From assembly GCA_964572965.1 (NCBI GenBank), contig CAZNHL010000021.1, forward strand, positions 1 through 53,614: 53,614 nt of DNA, written 5' to 3'. The position numbers and the translations under genes are program-made. Below, piece after piece: positions 22,588 to 32,146 of the stretch; within the stretch, counting starts at the first letter, position 1; each line of letters begins with the position of its first letter. This DNA is from CAZNHL01 sp964572965 (GTDB lineage Bacteria > Bacteroidota > Bacteroidia > Cytophagales > UBA9547). Below the pieces are notes generated by a model. It was not told the DNA's origin and made no database searches. It saw only the letters and a list, made by a program, of their open reading frames with translations.

Positions 22588-24765
22588 TTAGTTTGCTACT
22601 TCAGAGATGAATTTAACTCTCATTAATCTGAGGTCTTCTTCAGAGTATTCAGTACCGAACTCTTGCAAAGCAGCCTCAATCGTGTCATTTTCAGCATTCA
22701 TGAAATACTCATAGATTTCTTCCTGACGGTCATCATCAAGAATTTTATCAATATAATAATCCAGATTAAGTTTGGTACCGGAGAAGCAAATATTCTCTAT
22801 TTCAGTAATAAGCTCATCAGCTGTAATATATTTAGCCTCGCAAATCTCTTCCAGGTCAATTTTTCTATCAATCTGCTGAATGATATATACTTTTAGTTTT
22901 GACTTGTTTGCGTTAGACTTTACAGTAACATCTTTTGCAATGATGATATCGTTTTCTTTAACGAATCTGATAATCACATCAAGGAAAGGTCTGCCGTATT
23001 TCTGCACTTTACCCATACCTACACCCTGAATTCTGGCAAGGTCTTCATCTGTAGTCGGATAAGTAGTTGCCATTTCCTCCAAAGAAGGATCCTGAAACAA
23101 TACATAAGGAGGTAACTCCATTTGTTTTGCCAGTTTCTTTCTCAAAGCTTTCAGTTTACTGAAAAGCTCAGGATCATAGGCATTTGCTTCAGCAACAGGT
23201 TCTTTTTCGGTAGCATCTTCGTCAGATGCTTCTTTTGCTAAAGTAATAGGTTGTGGCTTTTTAATAAAAGCTTCACCTTTCTTTGATAATTTTAACACAC
23301 CGCTGTTTTCGATGTCTTTTTCAAGAAGCTCAAGTACAGTAATCTGTCTGATCACATTCTGCCAAAAATCAGCTGTTTTTTCCTCTCCTTCTCCAAAAAC
23401 ATCCAAATCATCGTGGCTGTAGCTCTCGACGTACTCGTTCATTTCGCCTCTGAGTACATCCACAATGTGGTTTGCGCCAAAACGTTGTCCGGTTTGCTGA
23501 ACAGCTTTCAACGCTAAAAGTACCTCTTCCATTCCTTCAAATTTTGCTTTAGGTTTCTTACAATTATCGCAGTGTCCACAATCTTTTTCAAGATGTTCCC
23601 CAAAATAATGCAACAGTTGTTTTCTTCTGCAAATAGGGGTATCTGCATATGCTGCCATTTCCAGCAGCAAGTATTTTGCATTGTCACGTTCCGTGACAGG
23701 CTTATCTTTATTAAACTTCTCCAGCTTCAGGATATCATCATGACTGTAGAACATCAGACAATGCCCTTCCAGTCCATCACGGCCTGCACGGCCCGTTTCC
23801 TGATAATAACCTTCTATTGACTTAGGAGCATCAAAGTGGATCACGAAACGTACATCCGGCTTGTCGATCCCCATCCCGAAGGCTATTGTAGCCACCACAA
23901 TCTCACAATCCTCTTTCAGGAATGCATCCTGATTCTGAACCCTCACTGCAGGATCTAAGCCCGCGTGATACGGTAATGCATTCACCCCATTCACCCGCAA
24001 CAGATCTGCAATCTCTTCTACCTTTTTACGGCTAAGGCAATAAATGATGCCGGATTTTCCGGGATTAAATTTCACAAATTTAATCAGCTCTATCAGTGCA
24101 GAACTGTCATCTTCCTTATGTCTTATTTCATAATAAAGGTTCTTTCTGTTGAAAGAAGATTTGTACACAGCAGCCTGCTCCATCTGAAGATTTCGTTGAA
24201 TATCCTGCTGTACTTTTGGTGTCGCTGTGGCTGTGAGCGCAATGATAGGAATATTTTCACCTAATTGCTCAATAATATTTTTAATTTTTCTGTATTCGGG
24301 TCTGAAATCATGCCCCCACTCAGAAATACAGTGTGCTTCGTCTATCGCAACAAATGACACATTCGCAGACTGTAAAAAATCGATATTCTCTTCTTTATTA
24401 AGGGATTCCGGTGCAACGTAAAGCAACTTTACTTCTCCACTCAGGGTTTCTTTCTTTACTCTGTTAATCTCAGATTTTGATAAAGTGGAATTTAAGAATT
24501 GTGCATTAATTCCATGAGCTCTCATCTGGTCTACCTGATTTTTCATCAGAGCAATCAACGGAGAAATAACAACAGCTGTCCCATCCTGCACCAAAGCCGG
24601 CAATTGGTAACATAGGGATTTGCCCGCACCGGTCGGCATAATTACAAAGGTATTCTTACCTTCCAAAATGTTCCCGATTATCAATTCCTGGGTACCACGA
24701 AAATTATCGTAACCAAAAATCTCTTTTAACCTTAGTTTAAGATCTGTATCTATGTCTGAAATCAT
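22588..24765 (-). CDS. recQ: ATP-dependent DNA helicase RecQ
   Basis: 725 residues. 3'-5' DNA helicase used in recombination and fork repair. Walker A is at about 44-50 (MPTGAGKS), the DEAH box and RecQ aromatic loop in AIDEAHCISEWGHDFRPEYR, motif VI in YYQETGRAGRDG. The RQC zinc cysteines are in the stretch CRRKQLLHYFGEHLEKDC then GHCDNCKKP, and an HRDC domain lies near 545-615 (YVLFQDPSLEEMA ... IQGVGMGKVQKYG). A further 100 residues (from about 625) form the helical extra domain common in Bacteroidota RecQ. Intact. Divergent from manC across a 314-base gap. Confidence 0.96.
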   Translation of the reverse strand: MISDIDTDLKLRLKEIFGYDNFRGTQELIIGNILEGKNTFVIMPTGAGKSLCYQLPALVQDGTAVVISPLIALMKNQVDQMRAHGINAQFLNSTLSKSEINRVKKETLSGEVKLLYVAPESLNKEENIDFLQSANVSFVAIDEAHCISEWGHDFRPEYRKIKNIIEQLGENIPIIALTATATPKVQQDIQRNLQMEQAAVYKSSFNRKNLYYEIRHKEDDSSALIELIKFVKFNPGKSGIIYCLSRKKVEEIADLLRVNGVNALPYHAGLDPAVRVQNQDAFLKEDCEIVVATIAFGMGIDKPDVRFVIHFDAPKSIEGYYQETGRAGRDGLEGHCLMFYSHDDILKLEKFNKDKPVTERDNAKYLLLEMAAYADTPICRRKQLLHYFGEHLEKDCGHCDNCKKPKAKFEGMEEVLLALKAVQQTGQRFGANHIVDVLRGEMNEYVESYSHDDLDVFGEGEEKTADFWQNVIRQITVLELLEKDIENSGVLKLSKKGEAFIKKPQPITLAKEASDEDATEKEPVAEANAYDPELFSKLKALRKKLAKQMELPPYVLFQDPSLEEMATTYPTTDEDLARIQGVGMGKVQKYGRPFLDVIIRFVKENDIIIAKDVTVKSNANKSKLKVYIIQQIDRKIDLEEICEAKYITADELITEIENICFSGTKLNLDYYIDKILDDDRQEEIYEYFMNAENDTIEAALQEFGTEYSEEDLRLMRVKFISEVAN

Positions 24766-24911
24766 CGCCGCTGAGTAAACCTTAGGATTAAAATTAAGTT
24801 AAGAAAACTAAACGAACAACACTAAATTCTTACATCGTATGATTTTTTTGAGAAAATTAGAAATTTCACAATTAATATCAGAAAAATACCATCTGTAAGA
24901 TTTTAACATTA

Positions 24912-24940
24912 TTTGTCTATATATCAGAAAGTTACATTTG
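24912..24940 (+). promoter_or_regulatory. Candidate Bacteroidota promoter for manC
   Basis: TTTG at 24912-24915, then 17 bases, then TACATTTG at 24933-24940, an exact match to TTG-N17-TAnnTTTG. It is 139 bases before the manC ATG, which would leave a leader of about 130 bases. The rest of the 24766-25079 gap is AT-rich with no other feature seen. Confidence 0.5.
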
Positions 24941-25079
24941 TACACAGGAGCATAAAAACGACCAAGAGCTGATTTTCTTTATACTAAATTGGGTATATTA
25001 TTTGTACAAATCCAACGTTTTAGGATAACTTTCGATAAATACCCAGTTTTTTTAGACTTTTGTAGAAATCAACGCTTCC

Positions 25080-26153
25080 ATGAAAGAGCATACTTATGCC
25101 ATTATCATGGCCGGCGGGATAGGTTCCCGCTTCTGGCCATTTAGCAGAAACAAGCATCCTAAGCAGTTTCACGACATTTTAGGGAAGGGAAAGACGCTTC
25201 TACAGGAAACGGTAGAAAGATTTTCCAGTCTCTGCCCGAAGGAAAACATCTACATAGTCACAAATAAGGATTATAACCACTTTATTACAGAACAGCTTCC
25301 TTTCTTACATCAGGATCAGATACTTTTGGAACCGATGGGAAAAAACACGGCTCCCTGTATCGCTTATGCAACTGCCAAGATCTCAAGTAAAGATCCTGAA
25401 GCAATTTGTATAGTTGCACCTGCTGATCATGTGATTGATAATCAGAATAAATTCGAACAAAAAATCCAGAATGCACTTGATTATGCCTATAAAAACAATG
25501 TGCTGATTACTCTCGGTATTGAACCTAACCGGCCTGATACAGCTTACGGCTACATTCAGTACAGGGAAGAAGATCAAACTGATTTCAAAAAAGTTAAAAC
25601 CTTTACTGAAAAACCTGAGATTGAACTAGCTCAGACATTTATCGACAGTGGTGAATTTGTATGGAATGCCGGTATTTTTGTCTGGAAGAATAAATCTATC
25701 ATTGAAAGTTTCAGGCTTCATATGCCCGAAATGCTGGAGGTTTTTGAAGAGGGAATTCCCTCCTATTTTACCGAGCGAGAACCGGAATTTTTAAAAACAG
25801 CATATACCCAGTGTAAGAATATTTCCATTGATTACGGTGTATTGGAAAAAGCCGACAATGTACATGTATTACTTTGCGAGATTGGCTGGTCTGATCTCGG
25901 GACCTGGAAAGCGCTCTATGAACATTCTGAAAAAGATGAAAACGACAACGTCATTGACGGCAATGTCATGCTTTATGAAACGTCTGACTGTATTATTAAA
26001 GCACCAGGCGAAAAGCTGGTATTAGTTCAAGGTCTGGAAGGCTACATTATTGCAGAGCACAACGGAGTACTCATGATCTGTAAAAAGGAAGATGAACAGC
26101 GCGTGAAGAAGTTTGTGAGCGACGTCAAAAATAACAACCCAAAATTCGTTTAA
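25080..26153 (+). CDS. manC: Mannose-1-phosphate guanylyltransferase
   Basis: 357 residues. Makes GDP-mannose from mannose-1-phosphate and GTP for glycan and polysaccharide synthesis. The nucleotide-binding signature IMAGGIGSRFWPFSRNKHPK is at the N terminus; FVWNAGIFVWKNKS and SIDYGVLEKADNVHVL are the family's later motifs. The short C terminus shows it is the single-function type, without the isomerase domain. Stand-alone gene with its own promoter; the next gene follows after a palindromic spacer. Confidence 0.93.
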   Translation: MKEHTYAIIMAGGIGSRFWPFSRNKHPKQFHDILGKGKTLLQETVERFSSLCPKENIYIVTNKDYNHFITEQLPFLHQDQILLEPMGKNTAPCIAYATAKISSKDPEAICIVAPADHVIDNQNKFEQKIQNALDYAYKNNVLITLGIEPNRPDTAYGYIQYREEDQTDFKKVKTFTEKPEIELAQTFIDSGEFVWNAGIFVWKNKSIIESFRLHMPEMLEVFEEGIPSYFTEREPEFLKTAYTQCKNISIDYGVLEKADNVHVLLCEIGWSDLGTWKALYEHSEKDENDNVIDGNVMLYETSDCIIKAPGEKLVLVQGLEGYIIAEHNGVLMICKKEDEQRVKKFVSDVKNNNPKFV

Positions 26154-26157
26154 TACA

Positions 26158-26237
26158 TAGTAGTGAGTCATGAGATTTGAGTATTGAGAAGCTTCAGACC
26201 CAAGTCTCACGACTTATTACTCAATACCCAGTACTAA
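26158..26237. repeat. Low-complexity palindromic spacer before mscS
   Basis: Repeated words TAGTGAGTCATGAG, TTTGAGTATTGAG, then TCTCACGACTTATTACTCAA and TACCCAGTACT. GAGTATTGAG and ACTCAATACC can pair. It fills the gap between manC and the MscS gene. A related spacer (TATTAAGTCGTGGGTAATGAG ... TAGTACCCATG) lies after the MscS gene at 27056-27104. Confidence 0.55.
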
Positions 26238-26242
26238 TTAAA

Positions 26243-27052
26243 ATGGAATTAAAACAAGTACCTCTTTCAAGCATTGACATTTATATCAACAAAGCAGTAG
26301 AACTGGCCATGACTTACGCGCCTAAATTGGCGCTGGCCATTATTTTTTTACTGATCGGGCTAAAACTCACCAAAATCATTTCTAAAATAGCAGAAGAAGC
26401 GCTATTAAAAAGTAATATAGAACCTACTATAAGGCTTTTCTTATCAAAGTTAATCTTTGGAGGCCTAAGGGTGCTCTTATACGTATCAGTAGCTTCAATG
26501 GTCGGTATAGAAACCACCTCATTTGTTGCTATGATCGGAGCAGCGGGTCTTGCAATAGGCTTAGCCTTTCAGGGTACACTTTCCAACTTTGCAGGCGGAG
26601 TGCTTATTCTTACCTTAAAACCATTCAGAGTTGGTGATACCATTAATGCACAGGGCTTCGCAGGAACTGTCTCCGAGATTTCCATTTTCAACACAATCAT
26701 CCTAACCGGAGAAAACCGGGAAGCACTGATTCCTAATGGTGTACTTGCCAACTCAAGCCTTATGAATATGAGTGCTAAAAGTACAGTAAGAGCTGAGTTA
26801 AAGTTTTTTATCCCTACCAATGGAGATATTGCTCTTGCCAAAAAACTGATTATGAATATCCTGGCCCGGGACAAAAGAATACTCCCTGATCCGGCACCTG
26901 TGGCACTTGTTTCTGAACTCACAGAAACAAGTATTATATTGATTGCAAGGGTTTGGAGTAAACAAGCTGATCATGGCAATGTGATATCCGACAATCTCGA
27001 ATCTATCAAAACAGCGCTGAACGAGCATGGGTTGTTTTATCTGAAATCATAA
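26243..27052 (+). CDS. Small-conductance mechanosensitive channel, MscS family
   Basis: About 269 residues from ATG 26243 (MELKQVPLSSIDIYINKAVE). Three membrane helices precede the MscS beta domain. The TM3 pore helix is typical, with small residues packed (MIGAAGLAIGLAFQGTLSNF, AGGVLILTLKPFRVGDTINA). The soluble domain follows with ENREALIPNGVLANSSLMNM. The channel releases solutes on hypo-osmotic shock. A TTG further upstream at 26177 would put the start inside the palindromic spacer and is not preferred. Monocistronic by layout. Confidence 0.92.
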   Translation: MELKQVPLSSIDIYINKAVELAMTYAPKLALAIIFLLIGLKLTKIISKIAEEALLKSNIEPTIRLFLSKLIFGGLRVLLYVSVASMVGIETTSFVAMIGAAGLAIGLAFQGTLSNFAGGVLILTLKPFRVGDTINAQGFAGTVSEISIFNTIILTGENREALIPNGVLANSSLMNMSAKSTVRAELKFFIPTNGDIALAKKLIMNILARDKRILPDPAPVALVSELTETSIILIARVWSKQADHGNVISDNLESIKTALNEHGLFYLKS

Positions 27053-27227
27053 ATCCATAGTATTAAGTCGTGGGTAATGAGTATAAGAATTCTACCTAGT
27101 ACCCATGTTTTATAAATCGTCCATTATACTTTAGTCCAGCCGATACAGTCCAGTCAAAGTATCAAAGAAACCATTACATTTCTTCACTTTAAAACTTTTA
27201 CACTCTTACACACAAACACTTTTCTTC

Positions 27228-28154
27228 ATGCTTAAAATTTACAGTCAGCTTAAAGACTTTGTTAAGAATGATTTAAAAATTGGCTATCTCATTAGCCTGT
27301 TGGTTTTTTTAGCGATCGCTATTTCAATCAACTACCATTACAATCTGGAACAAGGTATACTGCGTCCGCAAAAACGTACTTTAATCTATGCTCCTTTAAT
27401 GCTTCTGTACAATGGCATACCCTACCTGTATGCTTTTGTGATGTATGCTCATTTTTACAAACAATGGTCAATTTTTAAGCATAAAAAATTTTGGCTGCCT
27501 GTTTGTACTGTTTTGTTTGCATTGGTGCTGAATGAAAAGTTTTACTACCATCTTGAGTGGATTGAACTGCATATCCCTGCTCCTTATATGTCATTTACAT
27601 GGAAATGTATGCTGAACTTCACCAGTGCATTTCTGTATTTTATCCCGCTTTTCATTTACTGGAAAATTGTTGATAGCAAGAAGATGCCTTTATATGGTTT
27701 TAGCAGCAAAAATTTTGAGGCCAAACCATACGTAATTATGCTGTTATTTATGCTTCCGTTGCTCATTATCGCCTCATTTAACGCAGACTTCCAGTCAAGT
27801 TACCCTGTATATAAAGACTATGGTTTATCAGAAACCATCAATATTTCCAAATGGCCTACTGTAACTATTTTTGAAATTTGCTATGGCTTAGATTTTATAA
27901 GTGTGGAATTCCTTTACAGAGGCTTCATGATCATGGCGCTTACCGAGGTAGTTGGTATACACGCTGTTTTGCCGATGGCAACACTTTATTGTGTGATCCA
28001 CTTTGGCAAACCTGCCGGAGAGGCAATCAGTTCATTTTTCGGCGGTACAATCCTGGGAATAATTGCTTACCATAGCAGATCAATATACGGGGGTATATTT
28101 GTCCACCTTGGCATTGCTTTTCTGATGGAAATCCTGGCATTTATTCAGAAATAA
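27228..28154 (+). CDS. CPBP-family intramembrane protease-like protein
   Basis: 308 residues with about eight hydrophobic helices. The CPBP/Rce1 region lies in the last third: motif 1 appears as SVEFLYRGF where the family has EExxxR, so the first glutamate is valine; motif 2 is LYCVIHFGKP; motif 3 is FVHLGIAF, lacking the usual Asn or Asp. Loss of the first glutamate, which is catalytic in Rce1, makes proteolysis doubtful, so a non-enzymatic or divergent role is likely. It is followed by a long hairpin terminator. Start MLKIYSQLKDFVK is natural. Confidence 0.8.
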   Translation: MLKIYSQLKDFVKNDLKIGYLISLLVFLAIAISINYHYNLEQGILRPQKRTLIYAPLMLLYNGIPYLYAFVMYAHFYKQWSIFKHKKFWLPVCTVLFALVLNEKFYYHLEWIELHIPAPYMSFTWKCMLNFTSAFLYFIPLFIYWKIVDSKKMPLYGFSSKNFEAKPYVIMLLFMLPLLIIASFNADFQSSYPVYKDYGLSETINISKWPTVTIFEICYGLDFISVEFLYRGFMIMALTEVVGIHAVLPMATLYCVIHFGKPAGEAISSFFGGTILGIIAYHSRSIYGGIFVHLGIAFLMEILAFIQK

Positions 28155-28258
28155 ACCAAACAGACCTGAATTTCAGAACAGTGCTGTTTGTAATACTCAT
28201 ACAAACAGCCAAGCCTGACACTAATACAAAAATAAGAGTAACTGAAAGACCAACTTAT

Positions 28259-28329
28259 GTATCTTCAGCAAGTACGCACAGTCACCACCAGCGGCTACCC
28301 GTGCTTGCCGAAGATACTTCTATTTTTTT
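28259..28329 (+). terminator. Long hairpin with T tract after the CPBP gene
   Basis: GTATCTTCAGCAAGTACG (28259-28276) pairs with CGTGCTTGCCGAAGATAC (28300-28317), 16 of 18 positions, and TTCTATTTTTTT follows. It is longer than a typical terminator and lies 105 bases past the stop, so it may also be a captured palindromic element. The rest of the 28155-28459 gap shows only the promoter box below. Confidence 0.7.
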
Positions 28330-28424
28330 ACCTAATACACAGCTACAGAACACAATGGCTTCCATTTCCTGAATTTTATTAACCAGTCGGTATCAAATAA
28401 ATTTCTTTCTTGCCCAAAACCTGC

Positions 28425-28432
28425 TATTTTTG
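28425..28432 (+). promoter_or_regulatory. Candidate -7 box (TATTTTTG) for the ricT-gldH operon
   Basis: Exact TAnnTTTG match 27 bases before the ricT ATG. The nearest upstream TTG (28410-28412) is only 12 bases away, shorter than the usual spacing, so the -33 element is uncertain. Confidence 0.4.
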
Positions 28433-28459
28433 ACAATTAAACTTATTCGTTAAGCATAC

Positions 28460-29951
28460 ATGAGTTGCACTTCTTGCAGTACTGGTGGCTGCGGCAGCAC
28501 TAAAACAAAGGGCTGCAACAGCAATGGCGGATGCTCAACGGGCGGATGTAACAGGCTAAACGTATTTGATTGGCTCGGAAATATGGATTTGCCGTCTGAC
28601 GGCTCGTCCTATGATATAGTTGAAGTTCGCTTTAAGGGCGGCAGAAAAGAGTTTTTCCGTAACGTAGAGAACATAGACCTAACCATTGGTGACCCGGTGG
28701 TAGTGGATGTGCCAAATGGCCACCATATGGGCTTTATCTCTCTTACGGGTGAATTAGTTAAACTTCAGCAAAGGAAAAAACCTGCTTCTGAGCAAACTGA
28801 AATACGCACTGTTTACCGTCTGGCAGCAGACAAAGACATAGATAAATACGAGCAGACTAAGGCAAGAGAATTGCCCACGTTATACCGTGCACGTCAGGTA
28901 ATTAATGACCTGAAGCTTGAAATGAAGCTTTCTGACATTGAATTCCAGGCAGATAATACCAAGGCAACATTCTATTACTCGGCAGATGACCGTGTTGACT
29001 TCAGGGAGCTGATCAAAATTTTCGCAGGAGAATTCAAAATTCGTGTGGAAATGAAGCAGATCAGTCTTCGCCAGGAAGCTGGTCGTCTGGGAGGTATTGG
29101 CGTTTGCGGGCGTGAACTTTGCTGTTCAACCTGGCTTACTGATNNNNNNNNNNGATTTCAAAAACGTAGCAACTTCAGCTGCACGCTATCAAAACCTGTC
29201 ACTCAACCCGGCTAAACTGTCGGGTCAGTGCGGAAGGCTGAAATGTTGCCTGAACTACGAGCTTGAAACGTACATGGATGCATTGAAAGACATCCCTGCC
29301 ATCGAAGCTCCACTTTTAACAGAAAAAGGCAATGCTTATCTTCAAAAAACCGACATCTTCCGCAAGATTATGTGGTTTGGTTATAAAGAAGATAGTGCGT
29401 GGATTCCATTGAAAGTTGAAAAGGTGAATGAAATTCTTGAACTGAACAAGAAGGGCATCAAACCTGCTGAATTGCTGGAAGAAGTGGAAGTGATTGAAAA
29501 ATCTGAACAACCTTACGCAGAAAACCTGGGTATGGACATTGAGAAAATCGATGACAAATACAGTACTAAGCGTTCTTCTAACAATAAAAAGAAGAAAAAG
29601 AAAAAACCTAATTCCGGTGGTAATGCACAGGGTGGAGAACAACATGTAAACCCTCAGAATAACAACCCTAACAGGAATCAGAACCAAGGCAGCGGACAAC
29701 AACCGAGGCCACAGCAGGGCGGTAACCATCCTCCAAGGCAAAAACCAAACCACCCTAATCAGGGAAATCAGGGACAAAAGCCGGCGGGGCAACAGGGCGG
29801 TGAGCAACAGCCAAGATCTAATAACCCAAACCAACATCGCCAGAACAATAACAGGCCTCAGGGGGGCGGAAACAGAAATAACAGGGGCAACAGGCCTAAT
29901 AATGGTAATCAACAAAAACCAAAAACTGACGGAAACCCGTCTAACGAATAA
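28460..29951 (+). CDS. ricT: RicT/YaaT-like PSP1 domain protein (crosses an assembly join)
   Basis: One gene split into two frames by the 10-N join at 29144-29153. A glycine/cysteine N terminus (SCTSCSTGGCGSTKTKGC) precedes the PSP1 domain, about residues 45-320, with GGIGVCGRELCCSTWL and the paired cysteines in LSGQCGRLKCCLNYE that in RicT relatives bind an iron-sulfur cluster. The last 110 residues are a lysine run, then Asn/Gln/Gly-rich disorder. In Bacillus the Ric complex affects RNA turnover; in Bacteroidota the role is unknown. Sequence either side reads WLTD and DFKNV, so the contigs probably overlap and the gene is intact. Its stop overlaps the gldH start. Confidence 0.88.
29144..29153. 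other. Run of 10 N inside ricT
   Basis: GAT ends the left contig and GAT starts the right one. The family reads WLTDFK, so the true sequence is probably an overlap of at least three bases and no sequence is missing. Confidence 0.9.
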
Positions 29952-30441
29952 TGAAAAAGTGGACTTACTTTAGTCTGTTGTTTATTGTTACAACCATTAN
30001 NNNNNNNNNGGTTGCGACAATAACCGTGTTTTTGAGAAAAACAAAGACCTGAAAAACAAGGAATGGTATGTTGACTCTGTCGCTAGCTTCGCTTTTGATA
30101 TTACTGACAATTCAAAACCATTGAACCTTTGTTTTACAGTAAGAAATACCGTTGACTATCCGTTCTGTAACCTTTATGTCAGATATTACCTGGAAGATAC
30201 TCTTGGACGCCAGCTTGCTTCACGGCAGACAGAAATGTTTTTGATGGAGCCTAAAACAGGAAAACCACTAGGCAAAGGACTTGGAGATATCTTTGAACAT
30301 GTTTTTATTGCCGAGTCAGGATACAAGTTTCCATACAATGGACGTTATGTTATTAAAATGAAGCAATATATGCGCGAAAACCCATTAAAGGAACTTATTT
30401 CTGTAGGTGTGCGTATCGAAAAAACAGACGCAAAAAACTAA
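29951..30441 (+). CDS. gldH: Gliding motility lipoprotein GldH
   Basis: About 160 residues once the 10-N join at 30000-30009 is bridged. Starts MKKWTYFSLLFIVTTI, then the lipobox cysteine GCDNNRVFEKNKDLKNKEW. The GldH pattern follows: W..DSVASFAFDITD, LCFTVRNTVDYPFCNLYVRY, and KPLGKGLGDIFEHVF. GldH is a lipoprotein needed for gliding in Flavobacterium johnsoniae; it also occurs in many non-gliders. Its ATG overlaps the ricT TAA (TAATG), so the two are translationally coupled, an arrangement I recall as usual in Bacteroidota. Frame across the N run is unreliable. Confidence 0.88.
30000..30009. other. Run of 10 N inside gldH
   Basis: Falls in the signal peptide just before the lipobox GC. Only a few residues of a lipobox can be missing, so the real gap is short. 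Confidence 0.9.
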
Positions 30442-30444
30442 ACG

Positions 30445-31401
30445 ATGAACTTCCTGTTAAATATGAGCAAACCTGTCCAAAGAATATTCCTTATTCTTTG
30501 CTGCTCATTATTGGCATTACTGGCAATAGCTCAGGATGACGATAAAAACAAAGAAGACAATCCTGCTTCGTTTAAAAGAGACCTCTTCACCAGAGACAGC
30601 ACACTCGATATTGGTTCTCTTTATAAAGCAAAGGATACTACTACTTATAAAAAGAAAAAAATAAAGAAAAATACCTTCTACGGAATCAAATGCCGCAAAG
30701 CATTTACTCAATCAGGAGCAGGTAATAAAATTGTAGTAGAGCTTTTCTATGTCCTAAAAAAGCCAATGAAACCAGACCCATTTGCAGGGGAAGTATACTG
30801 GTATGACCCTGAAAAAGGAAGAGTTTCAACAACTAAAATCTCTGAAAAAGAAGAGTCTTATGCAATGATCCTGCATGGCCCTTACAAAAAAATGATTGAT
30901 GAGGTAGTAGTTGAAGAAGGTCAGTTTTATGTAGGTACCAAACATGGACGCTGGGAAAAATATGACCGTAACTACCTGCTTATTGACAAAGTCAAATATT
31001 TCAAAGGCTGGCCAAAAGACTCAAAATTTGAATACTATGACCGCGAAGGTAAACAGCTTAAAGAGGTAATACCGATAGTTAATGGTATAGAAGAAGGTAA
31101 ATACGTATTCTTTTATGCAACCGGCAATATTGCCAATGAAGGTGTTTATAAAGAAGGCGTAAAGGTCGGATACTGGACAGAATCTTTCGATAAAAAGGGC
31201 TGGAGAAAAAAGGTCTTGAAATACCCCGACGAACCCACTCCCGATGCAGAACCGGAACTTGTAAAAGAATGGAACGCACAAGGCAAAGTAATTGTAGATA
31301 AGGAGAAAGAGGTCAAACAAAAGCTACTTGAAGAGCAAAAAGCCAAAAAGGCATTAGAGGCTAAGAAAGCGCTGGAGGCTAAAAAGAAGAAAGGAAAATA
31401 A
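30445..31401 (+). CDS. Secreted YwqK/MORN-like repeat protein
   Basis: 318 residues. A signal peptide (IFLILCCSLLALLAIAQDDD) is followed by a charged linker, a beta domain with repeated G-x-W/Y and EGKYVFFYATGNIANEGVYK / EGVKVGYWTESF units typical of YwqK antitoxin-like and MORN repeats, and a lysine/alanine helix (EEQKAKKALEAKKALEAKKK) at the C terminus. In Bacteroidota such proteins are common in the periplasm, with unproven roles; the antitoxin label comes from Bacillus YwqK and need not apply. It starts 3 bases after gldH and ends just before lipB, so it belongs to the same operon. Confidence 0.8.
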   Translation: MNFLLNMSKPVQRIFLILCCSLLALLAIAQDDDKNKEDNPASFKRDLFTRDSTLDIGSLYKAKDTTTYKKKKIKKNTFYGIKCRKAFTQSGAGNKIVVELFYVLKKPMKPDPFAGEVYWYDPEKGRVSTTKISEKEESYAMILHGPYKKMIDEVVVEEGQFYVGTKHGRWEKYDRNYLLIDKVKYFKGWPKDSKFEYYDREGKQLKEVIPIVNGIEEGKYVFFYATGNIANEGVYKEGVKVGYWTESFDKKGWRKKVLKYPDEPTPDAEPELVKEWNAQGKVIVDKEKEVKQKLLEEQKAKKALEAKKALEAKKKKGK

Positions 31402-31402
31402 G

Positions 31403-32146
31403 TTGAACACTATTCTCAATAAAAAAGTATTCTTCCAACAGTTAGGACTAATCGATTATAAATCGGCCTGGGATTTCCAGGAATCGGTTTTTGCTGAAAT
31501 TGTCGCCCAGAAAATTGCCAACAGAGATCTTAGCCCGGAAGAACAACGCCTAACAGACAATTACCTTTTTTTCTGTCAGCACCCACATGTATACACCTTG
31601 GGAAAAAGAGGTACTATTGACAATCTTCTTATTTCTGAAGAAGAATTAGCTCAAAAACAGGCAACCTACTACCCTATTAACCGGGGCGGTGATATTACCT
31701 ACCACGGTCCGGGGCAGCTTGTGGCTTATCCCCTGCTGGATCTAGACAATTTCTTTACTGATATCCACAAGTACCTCCGTTTACTTGAAGAAGCCGTGAT
31801 ACTCACGCTTGCCGACTTTGGCATTGCTGCAGGCAGGGTTGAAGGGCTAACAGGTGTCTGGATTGACTTTGAGAAAGCTAATCCCAAAAAAATATGTGCT
31901 ATGGGTGTAAAAACGAGCAGGTGGGTAACCATGCACGGACTAGCACTCAATGTAAATACAGATTTAAGTTATTTTAACAATATTATACCATGTGGCATCA
32001 CCGACAAGGCTGTAACGTCTGTTCAGCAGGAACTTGGCCGTGAGATACCAATGAAAGAAGCAGAAGAAAAGTTGCTGAAACATATATCAGCACTTTTTGA
32101 AATGCAAATAGAGCAAAAGCATGAAGAAAGACATTACATTTCATAA
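31403..32146 (+). CDS. lipB: Octanoyl-[acyl-carrier-protein]:protein N-octanoyltransferase LipB
   Basis: 247 residues. Moves octanoate from ACP to lipoyl domains for lipoate synthesis. Motifs are complete: RGGDITYHGPGQLVAYPLLD, the catalytic lysine in KICAMGVKTSRWVTMHGLAL and the catalytic cysteine in NNIIPCGITDKAV. The start is a TTG at 31403, directly after the upstream stop, because no in-frame ATG comes before the conserved region. It overlaps the next gene by 26 bases. Confidence 0.95.
   Translation: MNTILNKKVFFQQLGLIDYKSAWDFQESVFAEIVAQKIANRDLSPEEQRLTDNYLFFCQHPHVYTLGKRGTIDNLLISEEELAQKQATYYPINRGGDITYHGPGQLVAYPLLDLDNFFTDIHKYLRLLEEAVILTLADFGIAAGRVEGLTGVWIDFEKANPKKICAMGVKTSRWVTMHGLALNVNTDLSYFNNIIPCGITDKAVTSVQQELGREIPMKEAEEKLLKHISALFEMQIEQKHEERHYIS

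Noticed and set aside
26177..26242. Upstream TTG start for the MscS gene
   Set aside because: It lies in a palindromic spacer and adds 22 residues unlike MscS N termini.
28181..28372. Possible 63-residue gene after the CPBP gene
   Set aside because: It spans a long hairpin with a T tract, has no family look, and is better explained as intergenic DNA.
29316..29915. 199-residue antisense open frame within ricT
   Set aside because: It mirrors the Asn/Gln/Gly-rich low-complexity tail of ricT, which leaves the opposite strand open by composition.
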